This document shows positions 10,559 through 22,249 of a DNA stretch of 64,000 nucleotides, piece by piece. The stretch comes from Macrothele yani (lineage: Eukaryota; Arthropoda; Arachnida; Araneae; Macrothelidae): assembly GCA_039090855.1 (NCBI GenBank), contig CM077002.1, positions 82,650,194 to 82,714,193 of the forward strand, given 5' to 3'. Under the pieces are notes generated by a model. That model was not told the DNA's origin. It worked only from the letters and a program-made list of their open reading frames with translations, and made no database searches. Every line of letters begins with the position of its first letter. Position 1 is the first letter of the stretch. The translations under genes were made by a program, and so were the position numbers.

Positions 10559-12180
10559 TATGCATCTTCAACACCGGAGGATTTCAAAGCCATTGTAACT
10601 GCTGATGGTTTCACTGAATCAAAGGCCTTTTCATAATCAACAAAAGCCATGCACAATGGAAGTTCATATTCCCTCGCTCTTTCAATTAGTTGTCTCAGTA
10701 AGTGGATATGATCTATAGTGCTGTAGCCACTCCTGAATCCAGCTTGTTCTCTTGGTTAAGCCATGTCCAGTGTTACCTTCAAGCAGTGTGAAAGAACTTT
10801 AGTGAAGATTTTATAAACCACTGATAGAAGTGTGATAGGTCTGTAGTTCCTGAGATCCTCAATGTCACCTTTTTTATGTAGCAGGATCATTGTAGCGTTG
10901 TTCCAATCCTCAGGAATCTTCCCTTCATTAAGGCATCGAGTGAAAACTTGGGCGAGTACTGTTTCAATTTCTCCACTTGCTTCTTGTATGATGTCTACAG
11001 TAATTCCGTCTTCTCCTGGAGCTTTTCCCTGCTTCATGTTCTTGATTGCTTGTGCAACTTCTGCTGTGAGGACTGGAAGAACTCTGGTACTGGGACCTTT
11101 CATGATGTCTGGAGTACATGTATCATCCCTTTCATATAATTTGGAGTAGAAATCTTTCACTCTTTTCAAAATTTCGCCTTTATTTCTTGTTACAAAACCA
11201 TCTTCTTTTCTCAGTGCCATAATCTGTTTTCTTCCCTTACTGAGATGTCCCTTTGCTATTTTTAGGCTTTGGTTGTTTTCAATTGCTTTCCTCACTAGTT
11301 CACGGTTGAATTTCCTTACGTCTTCAGTAATACTTTTCCATACTGTCTTTCATAGCTCTATATATTCCACTTTGGAAGTCACATCTTCTTTAGTTGTCCT
11401 CATCTCTCTTCTTTTTTGCATCAACATTTTGGTTTTTCCTGATAATTTGTTTACATGCAACTTGTTCTTAGACCCAGCTAATTTTGTTGCTGTTTCCATA
11501 AGAGCTTTGGTTACTTTTCTGTTAACTTCAGAGATGTCCACTTCTTCTGATGTTAGACCTTCTAGAGCAGAGAATCTGTTTTTCAGTTCCAATTTGAAGG
11601 TATTCTGATGCTTTTTAAGGTTGGTCACGTCAATACACTTTGTTTGTTTTATGAGCTTGCCACGCTCAAGTTTAGCATTGAGGTGCACCTTACCATTCTA
11701 TGGTCACTACCTGTGTTGAACTTGTTTAGCACACTGCAGTCTTCCATGACAAATTTCTTGTTACACATAATAAAGTCAATTTCACTTGTCCATCCATTGG
11801 GATGCCTCCATGTCCATTTCCTTTGCGGCTTTTTCTTGAAAAAGGAGTTCATGATGAAAAACCCTTCTGCCTCTGCAAACTCTACGAGAGCATTTCCTAG
11901 CTGGTTTCTATTGCCATGACCGAATTTACCTACTGAAGTTTCATTCTGTTGCAGTTGCCCTATTTTTGCATTGAAATCTCCCATAATTATCTTCAGGTGC
12001 TGCTTGCCTTTTTTATTAAATGACAAATTTTCTCATAAAATTCTTCAATTTCTTCTTCAGGATGACTTGTGGTGGGTGCATAAGTTTGAATAATCTGAGC
12101 CTGGTATCTTCTCGAGATACCCTGTATATCACCTCCTTTTTGATTAATGTCTTCCAAGCTTGTGGAATTCTACATGGTTT
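9570..12180 (-). pseudogene. RTE endonuclease-reverse transcriptase, decayed
   Basis: Endonuclease remnants lie at about 12180-11649: IIQTYAPTTSH, then IIMGDFNAKIG, WTWRHPNG and GSDHRMV, the typical APE-type endonuclease signatures. A linker follows at 11688-11350. RT motifs are split over frames: GKAPGEDGITVD and HKKGDIEDLRNYRP (11295-10756), FVDYEKAFDS (10656-10474), MRQGDTISPKLFN and LRFTDDIVIFA (10434-10243; the FADD box has become FTDD). The C-terminal part at 10007-9570 keeps YGAETWTL and WAGHTARRTDHRW. Frame breaks occur near 10755, 10470 and 10240-10010. Inactive. Confidence 0.87.
10505..10557. repeat. (ATT)n microsatellite inside the RTE reading frame
   Basis: About 16 trinucleotide units. 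In copies at 17.1 and 34.2 kb the same place reads DAYINIINNIYENAS. Here the isoleucine-asparagine run has expanded in frame to about 16 consecutive isoleucines before NNIDENAS. The repeat grew from the short ATTAATATTATTAAT seed in the parent sequence. Confidence 0.9.
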
Positions 12181-12295
12181 TTGGATGTTTCGTGCTATAT
12201 CTTTTTGTTTCTCGATGGTAACTGCTTCGGAATATCTTAATTCCTATTCATTGCATTGATTATTAATAATTCTGATATCTTCGAATCGTGGATTT

Positions 12296-12312
12296 TTTTT
12301 TTTTTTTTTGGT
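12296..12312. repeat. Poly-T tract
   Basis: About 17 T between the RTE copy and the GIY-YIG fragment, with further T-rich runs to 12365. No coding content in 12245-12375. Confidence 0.6.
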
Positions 12313-12380
12313 CTAAACAGTACTGTATTAAAACTCTTTTTTTCTTTTTTTCTTCCCTAATTTTTTATATGCTGATTTAA

Positions 12381-12590
12381 TCACTTTTTTAATCTATTTT
12401 TTGTGCTACCAATATATATCTTTTTTTGAGAACTATCATGATACAGGCCAATGGGAATCGTATATACTCCTGCTTGATCCAACGTAGGGGTTTTTTGCTT
12501 GGTATTATTCATCCAAGTAGCCATATTTGTCACAGATTGTCCCAAAACCTTTTTAATATTTGTGAGGAGAACCCTGTAGTGATCCATCAT
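12381..12590 (-). pseudogene. GIY-YIG endonuclease domain fragment, probably Penelope-like
   Basis: A 69-residue minus-strand frame contains AGVYTIPIG and, 12 residues on, KKIYIGSTKNRLKK, the GIY...YIG pair that begins this nuclease fold. Upstream is MATWMNNTKQKTPTLDQ, like the linker that precedes the GIY-YIG domain in Penelope-like retroelements. No Penelope reverse transcriptase is seen next to it, so this is an isolated scrap. It overlaps the edge of the inverted-duplication arm. A free-standing GIY-YIG gene is possible but less likely in this repeat-dense setting. Confidence 0.5.
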
Positions 12591-13055
12591 TCAGTGCTGG
12601 TGTTACTTGTGTACAGCGACGATGTGTGTGTTTTGTGAACTTCTAATAATGTGTAGGTTTTACATGAAAAGCTTTAAGGCCAGATGTATTTAACAAGGGT
12701 TATTTTCAGTGTGTTTCTTAGCAGTGTAAAAAGTGACATGTAAACTAAATTGGTTATAGTTGCTTTTAGTTGTAAAAAGGAATTTTAAAGTATTTTAATA
12801 TGTAACAAAGTAGGTTTTAACAATATGCTTTTTAACTTTGAACTTTGAATGTTAAATTATTAAAATAGTATGTTTAATTATGAAAACAAGGATAGTTAAT
12901 ATAACAAATTGGCCAAAAAAACTTTGTGAGAAGGCTTCCTTGGACCATCACACCTGAACAAATGTGGGATGTTAATGAAGATGATGAGGTACGTTTTTTA
13001 TGATAACCTTATTATGTGATAAGTAATACAATTTAATAGAAATTATGTGTAAGCA
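12575..13055 (+). repeat. Right arm of the inverted duplication
   Basis: Uninterrupted counterpart of 8860-6960 on the opposite strand. It gives the pre-insertion state of the left arm: no Tc1 element between the AAATTATTAAAATA block and the AATTGGCC block. It ends a little past the GTACGTTTTTTATGATAACC donor region; similarity fades after about 13055. Confidence 0.7.
12912..12988 (+). CDS. Exon-like segment on host strand (uncertain)
   Basis: 77 bp open and ending at GAG/GTACGT. The peptide contains RRLPWTITPEQMWDV and NEDDE. It has the same length and nearly the same residues as the inverted copy at 7011-7087, which suggests a protein-coding past. It lies on the same strand as the host exons and between candidates B and C, so it could belong to that gene. 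However, no good acceptor in phase precedes it (nearest in-frame stop about 18 bp upstream). Confidence 0.3.
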
Positions 13056-13094
13056 GATATGAGTTCTTGAGCAACTCAGTATCAAATTATATGA

Positions 13095-13316
13095 ATCATT
13101 CCTATTTTATATATGTATATAACCTTTCCTGTGATGATGGCTTCAGCTGAAAAATTACTTTCAAAACTGAAACTGATAAAGAACATCTTGAAAAATATGG
13201 TGAGTGAATCATTGCTTAGTGCATTAGCATTGTTAAGTGTTGAAGAGACTCAGAAAATAGACACTAATAATATAATGAAAATCAAATTTCCTTACAGCTG
13301 TGGATATGTATTCTAA
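13095..13316 (+). pseudogene. hAT transposase C-terminal (dimerisation) fragment
   Basis: The open segment reads VMMASAEKLLSKLKLIKN, then VSESLLSALALLSVE, the hAT C-terminal dimerisation region (typical form ...SAER-FSKLKLIKN... then ...LSGLALLSIE). Only the last 60 or so residues remain, without visible terminal repeats. It directly follows the right arm of the inverted duplication. Confidence 0.8.
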
Positions 13317-13448
13317 ATTTCTTCTGATAATTTTAAAGATACCATTTGTGTAAGGCTTGTGGCATTCACTTTATTCAGATTTCAGATTAAGGATGGAAAA
13401 TCTTGAGTTTTTCCTATCAATATTCGAAACTAAATGTATTTGTAACAT

Positions 13449-16400
13449 ATATATCACTAAGTTGTTCTTTGATATTTAGAGGTTAACTCCACAAAGAAAT
13501 ACAAACTACCAGATAATTTTTACTTACTGTTGCCATATCAAACTTCTCCATTTACAGCAATCTTGGCATACAACTAGGGGTTCACTGACATCCTTCACAT
13601 GCAGTACACAAGATCTTCTATACTTCATACTCATAACCTTTTTCTCATGCAGACACTCCTGAATCTGATCCTCCCATGATTTTCTTGGCCTTCATCTGCC
13701 TTTCTTTCCTGTCACTTGGACTAAAAACAATTTCTTAGTAAGCATCTCATACCTCATTCTTTCAACATGGCCAAACCACTGAAGCATATTAGTCTCCACC
13801 TCGCTAACAACATTTTGCTTCACATTACACAACTGCAACACATCTTTATTCATCACACAATCAGAACGAGTCTTGCCACTCCCCACTCCCACCTTCCCCG
13901 TAAGTAACGCATTTCTCCAGGACACAAACGACTCCAATGTTTCTTCTGTAGTACCCAGGTTTCACTGCCATACATCAGAGTAAGAACAATTACACTTTCA
14001 TACACAGCTATGTGGGACTCCCTTGAGAACCCATCATTCCTGTGAAAACCTCCCAAAGCAGCCATGACTTTCCATGAAGAATTCACTTGCCTACTAATTT
14101 CACCATCCAGTTTGTTCTCTCTGTCAAACATGCTTCCTAAATACACAAACTCATTCACCTGGTCAATCACTGTGCCATTTAGACTTATATTACATTCAGT
14201 ACTACCGGTTCATCTCTCAAAAAGCATAACTTTGGTTTTTCCCTTATTTATACTCAGTTTGAATTTCATGCGAACTTTGTACATCTGGGACAACATACTC
14301 TGCAACTCACTTTTGCTCTCTGCCTACAGGACAATTCATCAGCATACAACAATTTGCACACATGGATATCACCAAGACATAAATCAGTATTATTTATTTT
14401 AGCATCATGTATGCATGCATCCATAAATATATTGAACAGCCAGGGTGACATTACACAGCCTTGTCTGACTCCTGCACCAATAGAAAACCATTTTGATAAA
14501 ACACCATTCAGTCGTACACAAGTTCTACTGCCAGCATACATGACTTTTACACTATTAAGTAGATTCCAAGTAACACAATATTCATTCAATACCTTCCACA
14601 AAAGTGTCCTATTTACTTGATCGTAAGCTTTTTCTGAATCTATGAAGGCAGTAAAAACTTTCGTCCTAACAGCCAGATACTTTTCAATCATTGTGCGTAA
14701 TGCAAAAATCTGGTTAGTGCAGCCTTTACCAGGCATAAAATCACTCTGAACATCCCACACTTTCTCTGATGTAAGACGCCATACATTTTCAATAATGACC
14801 TTACCAAACACTTTCCCTGGCACACTCAGTAGGGTAATATCACGATAATTCTTGCAGTCAGTCTGATCACCTTTTCCCATATAAGGGAACAATGACAGCA
14901 TCCTTCCAGTTCCAAGTGACCATTCCTAACTCCCGGCACAATTGGCAAATTTCAGTTAACGAGTCAATTACAGAGTCACCACCATACTTCAACATCTCGG
15001 CAGTTATGCCATCAATTCCTGGAGCCTTACCATTCTGAAGAGATTTTAGAGCTTTACACACTTCTTCTCTTGAGATCCCTCCTGTGCTTCCATCCTTCAC
15101 TGTGACATCATCTGCTTCTGCCGCAGAATCACCTTTGCTTTCTTGATCTAATAACTCACAGAAGTACTCACCCCATTTTTCACGTAACTCATTGGGCCCC
15201 CATATCATTTCCCCAATCCTATTCTTCACACAACTTACAACTTTGTTTCCTATTTTTTCTAAGTCTCATGTGTTTTCAGAAAGTTTTCCTATCTTTTCAA
15301 AAAGCCAATTCATGCCTTTCCACCTTTTGCTTCCTATCTTTTGCCTTACTCTGGCAAACCGGCTCAGCTGCTTCATGCTTCTTACAGCGATATTCATCCA
15401 CAGAAACTTTACCTTGCAACATCCCCAAATAGGCTTCCTTCTTTCTTTTTACTGCCTCTTCAATCTCACTATTCCACCAAGCATCACTTTTATTGTTACC
15501 CACTATTGTGGTGCCACAGACCTCTTCAGCAGCAGTGACAACACAGTTCTTAAAACATTCCCACTTCTTTCTACACCCCTCTCACATGACTTCAGCTCCT
15601 TCAGTCGTCTTCTGAGTAAGTCAAAATAACGCTGATGATTTTCAGGGAGCCTTTCAACCTTTATTCTTTCCATCCTAGGCCTCTTCCTATTCCTTTTCTT
15701 CCAATCAACATTCAGTTTCACTCGTGACACTACCAAGTAATGATCAGAACCAAAATCTGCACCTCTCATCACACGAGTGTCAACAACTAAGTGTTTCAGA
15801 CGCTGATCATAGATAACAAAATCTATCACACTATTTTTACCAAAAGTATGATTTTCTCAAGTATATGTGTGGATATACTTGTGGTTGAAAAACGTATTAG
15901 ATACACACAAACCATTCTCAATGCAGAGTTCAATTAATCTTTCACCATTATCATTCACACAAGGATCATTAAACTTACCCAGAACATTGTCAGAAATTAC
16001 CTTCTTCACACCTACTCTAGCATTGAAATCCCCTGCTATTATAACTTTCTCTTTAGCACCAATCTGGCTCAAAACAGCTTTTAGCTCATTCCGGGTATCT
16101 TCTTTCTTATCAGAAGGTTCCGAGTCACAAGGAGCATACTCTACAACAATTACTATTCTCTGAAGTTTCACCTTCAAATGAATCCAAAACATTTTCTCAC
16201 TTATGCAGCTATACTATAGTGAATCAAGTTGTTCTTCATCTTTTCACTTAAAATCACACCTACAGCAGCCTGTCCTCTCACATTATCCAATACTCCAGAC
16301 CACACATTCACTGTTCCATTCATTTCTTCTATCCCAATTTTCTTCTTTTTGGTTTCACCTACACACAGCACATCCAATCTATACTTATTCATCTCTTTAA

Positions 16401-16870
16401 TCACCTCGTTCATCTTGCCATTTATACCTCTAGTATTCCATACACCAATCTTACACTCACTCAGCCGAGATCTCTTTCTGATTTTCCTTTTTCCTGTTCC
16501 ACGTTAATTCTGTGGTGGACCATCTTTCTCAAGTGTGGTAGGTCCACCATATCCCACACTAGAGTCCGGATAATTATATCTTGGTGTCTTTTTAATCAGA
16601 TAAGTACATCAGTATGGGGGATTAGCCCATAGCTGATGGTTCCAGTTGGACGTTCAACATAAGGATTCTGGAACAAAACCCAGTGTGTTGGGGTCTTTTT
16701 GCCAATGTCACACAGAACTAGCTGGCACCTCTCCAAGATTCACAGAGGCCCTTGTTGCTGTTCAGTGTGCCATTGTTGCCACGGAGTACCCCGGGAGCTT
16801 TCTATGCGTGGCTGTGACTGCGCTGTGGATACGCAAAGCCACGAAAGAGGAGACTTTTCAAAGCGCGGAG
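13449..16870 (-). mobile_element. LINE-B copy 1, near full length, minus strand
   Basis: A second LINE family, distinct from the RTE copies. The minus strand runs from a 5' untranslated region (about 16870-16500, matching 50600-50790 and 51050-51240) through endonuclease and reverse transcriptase to a 3' region ending near 13449 with TTAGTGATAT. Other copies end in a (GTAT)n tail. About 3.4 kb long. The frame is broken many times, so it is a dead copy. Confidence 0.85.
13560..16440 (-). pseudogene. LINE-B endonuclease-reverse transcriptase, decayed
   Basis: Endonuclease: LDVLCVGETKK (16413-16201), VIIAGDFNARVGV (16192-15857), then GSDHYLVVSRVKLN (15829-15503). Linker: SDAWWNSEIEEAVKRKKEAY. 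RT: GKAPGIDGITAEMLKYGG (15229-14867), KNYRDITLLSVPGKVF, FIDSEKAYDQV (motif A), GAGVRQGCVMSPWLFN (motif B) and LLYADELSC (motif C; YADD has become YADE) in 14901-14266. C-terminal region at 14170-13692: EFVYLGSMFDRENKLDGEI, FHRNDGFSRES and WFGHVERM. At least seven frames are needed to read it. Clade: RTE-like by architecture, not resolved further. Confidence 0.83.
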
Positions 16871-16904
16871 AAATTCGGAGGGTCGCGATTTCATAATTCT
16901 ACCA

Positions 16905-16952
16905 CATCGGTGTTTTTTCTTTCTTTCTTTCTTTCTTTCTTTTTTTTTTTTC
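16905..16952. repeat. (TTTC)n / poly-T microsatellite
   Basis: TTTC units followed by a pure T run, just beyond the LINE-B 5' end. Confidence 0.8.
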
Positions 16953-17068
16953 TTTCGGATGGTTGCGATTTTGTAATTTAATACTGCATCGGCATTTTTA
17001 TTTCTTTTGGGATGGATTGCCTTTTGCATCACAGGAAGAACTTTTGGACTTACGATTTTTTTAGACCC

Positions 17069-17134
17069 CGCGTATAAGTCGACCCCATTACTTTGAAACT
17101 CTCATTTTGTCCCAAATTCCTCGACTTATACGCG
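17069..17134. repeat. Short hairpin, CGCGTATAAGTCGA ends
   Basis: CGCGTATAAGTCGA at 17069-17082 is exactly complementary to 17121-17134. The terminal motif 'TATAAGTCGA...GAGTATATACGG' recurs in diverged form at 40711-41585 and 47643-48067, so this is probably the collapsed remnant of the same DNA-transposon family. RTE copy 2 inserted at its right end. Confidence 0.65.
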
Positions 17135-17145
17135 AGTATATACGG

Positions 17146-19118
17146 ATATTTCTGAAGTTAACAGAAAAGTAACCAAAGCTCTTATGGAAACAGCAACAAA
17201 ATTGGTTGGGTCTAAGAACAAATTGCATGTGAACAAATTATCAGGAAAAACCAAAATGTTGATGCAAAAAAGAAGAGTGATGAGGACAACTAAAGAAGAT
17301 GTGACTTCCAAAGTGGAATATATAGAGCTATGCAAGACAGTACGAAAAAGTATCACTGAAAACGTAAGGAAATTCAACTGTGAACTAGTAAGGAAAGCAA
17401 TTGAAAACAACCAAAGCCTAAAGATAGCAAAGGGACATCTCAGTAAGGGGAAAAAAACAGATTATGGCACTGAGAAAAGAAGATGGTTCTGTAACAAGAA
17501 ATAGAGGCGAAATGTTGACAAGGGTGAAAGATTTCTACTCCAAATTATATGAAAGGGATGATACATGTACTCCAGACATCATGAAAGGTACCAGTACCAG
17601 AGTTCTTCCAGTCCTTCCAGCAGAAGTTGCACATGCAATCAAGAACATGAAGCGGGGAAAAGCTCCAGGAGAAGATGGAATTACTGTAGACATCATACAA
17701 GAAGCAAGTGGAGAAATCGAAACAGTACTCGCCCAAATTTTCACTTGATGCCTTAATGAAGGGAAAATTCCTGAGGATTGGAACAACGCTACAATGATCT
17801 TGCTACATAAAAAAGGTGACATTGAGGATCTCGGGAACTACAGACCTATCAGCCTCCTATCAGTGGTTTATAAAATATTCACTAAAGTTCTTTCACACCG
17901 CTTGAAAGTGATACTGGACATGGCTCAACCGAGAGAACAAGCTGGATTCAGGAGTGGCTACAGCACAATAGATCATATCCACGTACTGAGAGAACTAATT
18001 GAAAGAGCGAGGGAATATGAGCTTCCATTGTGCATGGCTTTTATCGATTATGAAAAAGCCTTTGATTCGGTGAAACCATCAGCAGTTGCAATGGCTCTGA
18101 AATCCTGCGGTATTGAAGATGCATACATTAATATTATTAATAACATCTATGGAAATGCAAGTGCAAAGATTCGGCTGTTTGAAAATACAACACACATAAA
18201 AATTGGAAAAGGAGTGAGACAAGGGGACACCATATCTCCGAAGCTCTTTAATGCCACATTGGAAAATGTCTTTCAATCACTGAACTGGGAAAACAAAGGG
18301 ATAAAGATTAATGGAGATTATCTAACCCACCTTCGTTTTGCTGATGACATAGTCATTTTTGCAACTACCCCATCAGAGCTACAGAGTATGATCCAGGAAC
18401 TTGCTGACAAGAGTAAAGAAGTGGGATTAAAAATGAACTTTCAGAAGACAAAAGTGATGTACAATGCTTTTACAAGAAATGAAGATTTATCGATTGATGG
18501 AGAAAAGCTGGAGATAACAGACACGTACGTTTATCTTGGACAGCAGATATCAAGTGAGGGTCACATTGGTGAAGAAATTAATCGGCGTACAAAACTTGCC
18601 TGGAGAGCTTTTGGAAGAAACAGTATAATTTTCAAGAGCAATATGCCATTATGTCTTAAAAGAAAAGTGTTTGATCAATGCATCCTTCCAGTGCTTACGT
18701 ATGGTGCAGAGACGTGGACCTTAGCTAAAAGGGACATACAAAGGCTGCAGACAACTCAAAGCAGCATGGAGAGGTGCATGCTTGGTGTAACCAGGAGAGA
18801 TAAGAAGAGGAACACGTGGATCCGAAAAATGACAAGAGTGGAAGACATCATGATCAGAGTTAAATCCCTGAAATGGCAATGGGCTGGACATACTGCCAGA
18901 AGAACAGACCATCGATGGACAGCCGAAATTTTGGATTGGATTCCAAGGGACAGGAAAAGACCCAGAAGAAGACCACATGGAAGATGGGTGGATGAAATTC
19001 GAAAGTATGCGGGAGTGACATGGAGGAGACTGGCACAAGACAGACCGTTGTGGAGGAAACTTGGGGAGACCTTTGTCCAGCAGTGGATTGATAATGGTTG
19101 ACAATGATGATGATGATG
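17146..19118 (+). mobile_element. RTE-type LINE copy 2, 5' truncated
   Basis: 1973 bp ending in ATGATGATGATGATG and flanked by the direct repeat ATATACGG (17138-17145 and 19119-19126). The 5' end falls in the linker before the RT domain, normal 5' truncation of target-primed insertion. Very close to copy 3 at 34199-35923, so it is young. Confidence 0.93.
17184..19101 (+). pseudogene. RTE reverse transcriptase, one frameshift and one stop
   Basis: Three frames. 17184-17504 ends through an extra A in the A-run near 17452 (seven A here, six in copy 3). 17464-17748 is closed by TGA at 17746, where copy 3 has CGA (FTRCLNEG). The rest, 17794-19101, is a 435-residue open frame with NYRPISLLSVVYK, FIDYEKAFDSV (motif A), KGVRQGDTISPKLFN (motif B), LRFADDIVIFA (motif C), YLGQQIS and the C-terminal WAGHTARRTDHRW / RPHGRWVDEI region. 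All RT catalytic aspartates are present. Confidence 0.93.
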
Positions 19119-19126
19119 ATATACGG

Positions 19127-19440
19127 TACGTGAAATATTGGTCATAAGAGCAGCTATGTAATATAAAAGTAATATTTCAAATTTGACTTTTAAAAGGGAA
19201 GATAGTAAGCAAAATTTAATATATGGTTAACACTCATTAATACAGCAACACATAAAATAAATTTATTACAACACATTACTGTGTTTTCCCCACTTTTATC
19301 CTATGGATTAACTTTATAAATGACATGGTTTATCAAGAATGAGTGAATTTGAAGCATTGGTTTGTACGGACAAAGTAGCACACCTCCCAAATTTTCTTTT
19401 AAATTTGTTTTCTCCGAGGCAGAAGGACTGGAATTGGTAC
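19127..19440. other. AT-rich DNA, nothing recognised
   Basis: Between RTE copy 2 and the Tigger-like remnant. No exon signal or repeat structure seen. Confidence 0.5.
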
Positions 19441-19999
19441 AGGAAAGAGTGTTCATTGAGAAAAGCTGAATGGAGTGCCTGAAGATGAGTGGAGCCTTTC
19501 ACTTACGTTGAAGTATAGGTGGTCCAGAAAGGGGTGTTTAATACCTTCTGCAGTGTTAAGAAATTGCCTCTGGCATTCAGGATTAGAGAAAGTGAATCAG
19601 GATTCTTCAAATGTAGTCACTAAACACCAAACCATTGCTGGGCATCCATACCCTCTTTTGGGTGATTTACTGCAAGATAAAGCAACTGTCGGAATTGAAA
19701 TTCCTCAAGAAGTGAATGCAGACTTTAAGGCTAGATTCAATGATGTCATGATAGGAGATAAACCAGGTGATGGTGATATCATGTATGAAGTTATGGTATG
19801 TAATGAGAAGGATGTTTTGGATAATGAAGATGAATCTGAATTCCTCTCTCCACCACCAACTGCCTGAGAAGTGCAGAGCATTTTGGCTAACATTCAGAAA
19901 TTTTATAAAGCCAAGGACAGTGTTACAGATGAATCATTTATACATCTTTGCGAGTTAGAAAATGGCATGCAATGTATTTATAACAAAGAAAAGGCATAG
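19440..19999 (+). pseudogene. pogo/Tigger-type transposase C-terminal remnant
   Basis: The frame 19475-19867 reads through a TGA into EVQSILANIQKFYKAKDS and ends at TAG 19997. The VLRNCLWHSGL segment fits the block that follows the catalytic core in pogo-group proteins (commonly ...IANCFRHAGF...). The acidic EDESEFLSPPPTA stretch and the short C-terminal helix also fit that group. The catalytic triad and DNA-binding domain are missing. A pogo-type MITE lies at 32731-32891. Confidence 0.6.
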
Positions 20000-20895
20000 A
20001 AATAATAATACAATTTTTTTTTACCATTGCAATTAATGGTAAGTGTCATTTACAAGAATATGCTCATTAATAATAATTTTCTGTTGCATTTTAATTCATG
20101 AAATAAGTTTTATTTCATCAATGAAATTTCAGTACCCATATACACTGCAGTTTTTATTGCATGTGATTAATGTTTTGCTAATTACACTTTATGAACGTAA
20201 ATTTTGTACACAATTTTGGTAGAAAGAAAAGAGAATGATTTTTTTTTTTGTCTTTGTGCTAATCATTAAATACCCATAGAAATTTCAGATTTATTTTAAC
20301 ATCCATTCACTTTTAAAATCATTATAACTAATTAATTGGTTAAGATCTCAATTGAAAACATGAACAGATAAATTGATAAAGCAAACTGTGTACTTATTAA
20401 TTTTTTTAATTATGTAAATAAAAAAATTAAATGTGTATACACATTTTTTTTTTATGTTAATGCTTTGGGGCGAGAAAACTAAGTGCTATTGCACTTAAAT
20501 ATTAGAGCTATACTATCACTGAAATCTTTTATGGAAGAAATCTATAATACTCATTTTTGAACAAACTCCTGCTAATACAAACAAAAGCGACATCCCGACA
20601 AATATCCATATTAACAAGAGTATATTGTATAATGTTTTGAAAGGAAAATGTACACAGAATGTTTTTTATTATAAAAAAGTATCTGGTAAAGAAAAATATA
20701 AGGAATGTTTAATCAGATTTTTGGAATCAATGATGTGGAGTTAACTAAATGTCAGCACCATTTACATCCCCTAACAGCAAGATTATGCATCAGAGAAAAA
20801 TGAAAAGGAATGGATAATCTTTCTTATAGCTTAAGCCTATCAATAGAAAAAGAATTTTCCAAAGTAAACAGATGTAAAGATATGGTCAGTTCCCT

Positions 20896-20953
<58 letters not shown>

Positions 20954-21980
20954 TAAAAGTATTATAAGCACATGCTATTTTTCTCAAAAGACATGCTGAA
21001 AAATTATAAGGGGTGAGTGTATTGTTTATGTTGAAAAAATATGTACTGAATATTTGCTGTGTTAAAAATCAAGCCTTGATTTTAAAAATTCTCATTATTA
21101 TTAAATTTCCTGAATAGGAAAAATCATACTGCAAAACAGTGAGGACGCCTATCCGAAAAACAGTTTCTTCCGTGTATAAACGCTCATGTAAGTACTTTGT
21201 TAGCTGAATTTCTTATCGTATTTGTGATATTTGCCAAAGCTGTATGAGTAAATATACAATTTTCAGTTCTTTCTGTAAATACAGAAGGAAACTAGAACTG
21301 GCAAAGTTGTGTCTTAAAGAGTATATTTTATTTTTCCACAAAAGTAAAATACTTTCCAGCAATTGCATTATAAGTTCAAAGTATATATTGCATGCTCTTA
21401 AGGTTTAAGGGAATTATTTCTTTTTTACTGTTACATCATGATTGCTGAGCCACTTGCATTGAAGAAAAATATGAGCGTTATGAGCATTGCTCAATTAGAT
21501 CCAGGCTAAGTGCACATTGTTACAAACAATGTGGACATTGCCCATAGCATATATGCAAATAAAACAGTGAGGCTGAGAAGGAGAATGACTAAAAATAAAT
21601 TTTTCATGTCTATGACATATTAAGTTGAATAATGTTTTTAAAATGGTATTAAGATTATTACATTAAAGTTATTTTTGAGAATGCAAATCACTCAAAAATA
21701 TGATTTTGAAAAAAGAAAATCTGTTTTGCAACTCAGAAATTTGTACATCAGGAATAATGTGTATTGCATCAAGTATAAAACTAAATGCCATCGCTAGACA
21801 TCCATGCACCGGCTTTTTTATTTTTTATTGTATTTTTTTAATTTTTTAGCAGAAAATTGGTTTAATTAAAGTGGTGCTAAAATTACTTAAACTTGCACCT
21901 TCATGCCCAATTTATGGTAAAATGTTATTGAATACTAAAATAAAAAAAGCACCCCCCCCTCCCAGTCCTTATGTGCTGTG
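20000..21980. other. AT-rich DNA with one GA microsatellite, no gene seen
   Basis: Very AT-rich, many T/A runs, no exon-like open segment with splice signals. A perfect (GA)n tract of about 52 bp lies at 20898-20949. A T-rich stretch near 21815-21850 and a C-run near 21955 are low complexity. Confidence 0.5.
20898..20949. repeat. (GA)26 microsatellite
   Basis: Uninterrupted GA dinucleotides, about 26 units. Confidence 0.97.
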
Positions 21981-22249
21981 AATGTTCTTACAGTTGTCTA
22001 ATGAGTGCAGCAGCCTCAACCAATGTAGCAGCCACTCTATTTACCATGATGTGATAGCTTTCCCTGATCACACGTTCAGCATCAGAGATGGCCAAATGGC
22101 CTAAGGCATTAAGACTGTTCAAGTGTGGCCTGGTCAAGGAGCATCTGTAAGACTAAAAATCCTCTTATTAGACTACCTACTCCATTTTCACACATATTCC
22201 TTCTACAACAAATTCTTGAACTCATGCTTAAAAATCTTGTCCTGTGTAC

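Larger units (their letters stand above)
9535..12240 (-). mobile_element. RTE-type LINE, minus-strand copy 1
   Basis: The 3' end is at 9535-9550, where the minus strand ends in a short GATGAT repeat, the tail seen in the other two copies of the family. Reading leftward it encodes a C-terminal region, reverse transcriptase and endonuclease. The copy reaches at least to about 12240, where the endonuclease frame fades, so it is the longest RTE copy here, though still 5' incomplete. It is the oldest of the three by its frameshifts and carries a microsatellite inside the RT frame. Confidence 0.88.

Noticed and set aside
10474..10656. Poly-isoleucine membrane protein
   Set aside because: The isoleucine run is an ATT microsatellite inside a reverse transcriptase frame, not a membrane segment.
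9570..12086. Plus-strand frames over the RTE copy, for example 9512-9796 and 11273-11608
   Set aside because: Shadows of the minus-strand LINE frames. No domain or start support.
18721..19145. Minus-strand frames of 127-129 codons over RTE copies 2 and 3
   Set aside because: The complement of the RTE C-terminal coding sequence happens to be open in both copies because the copies are nearly identical; no independent support.
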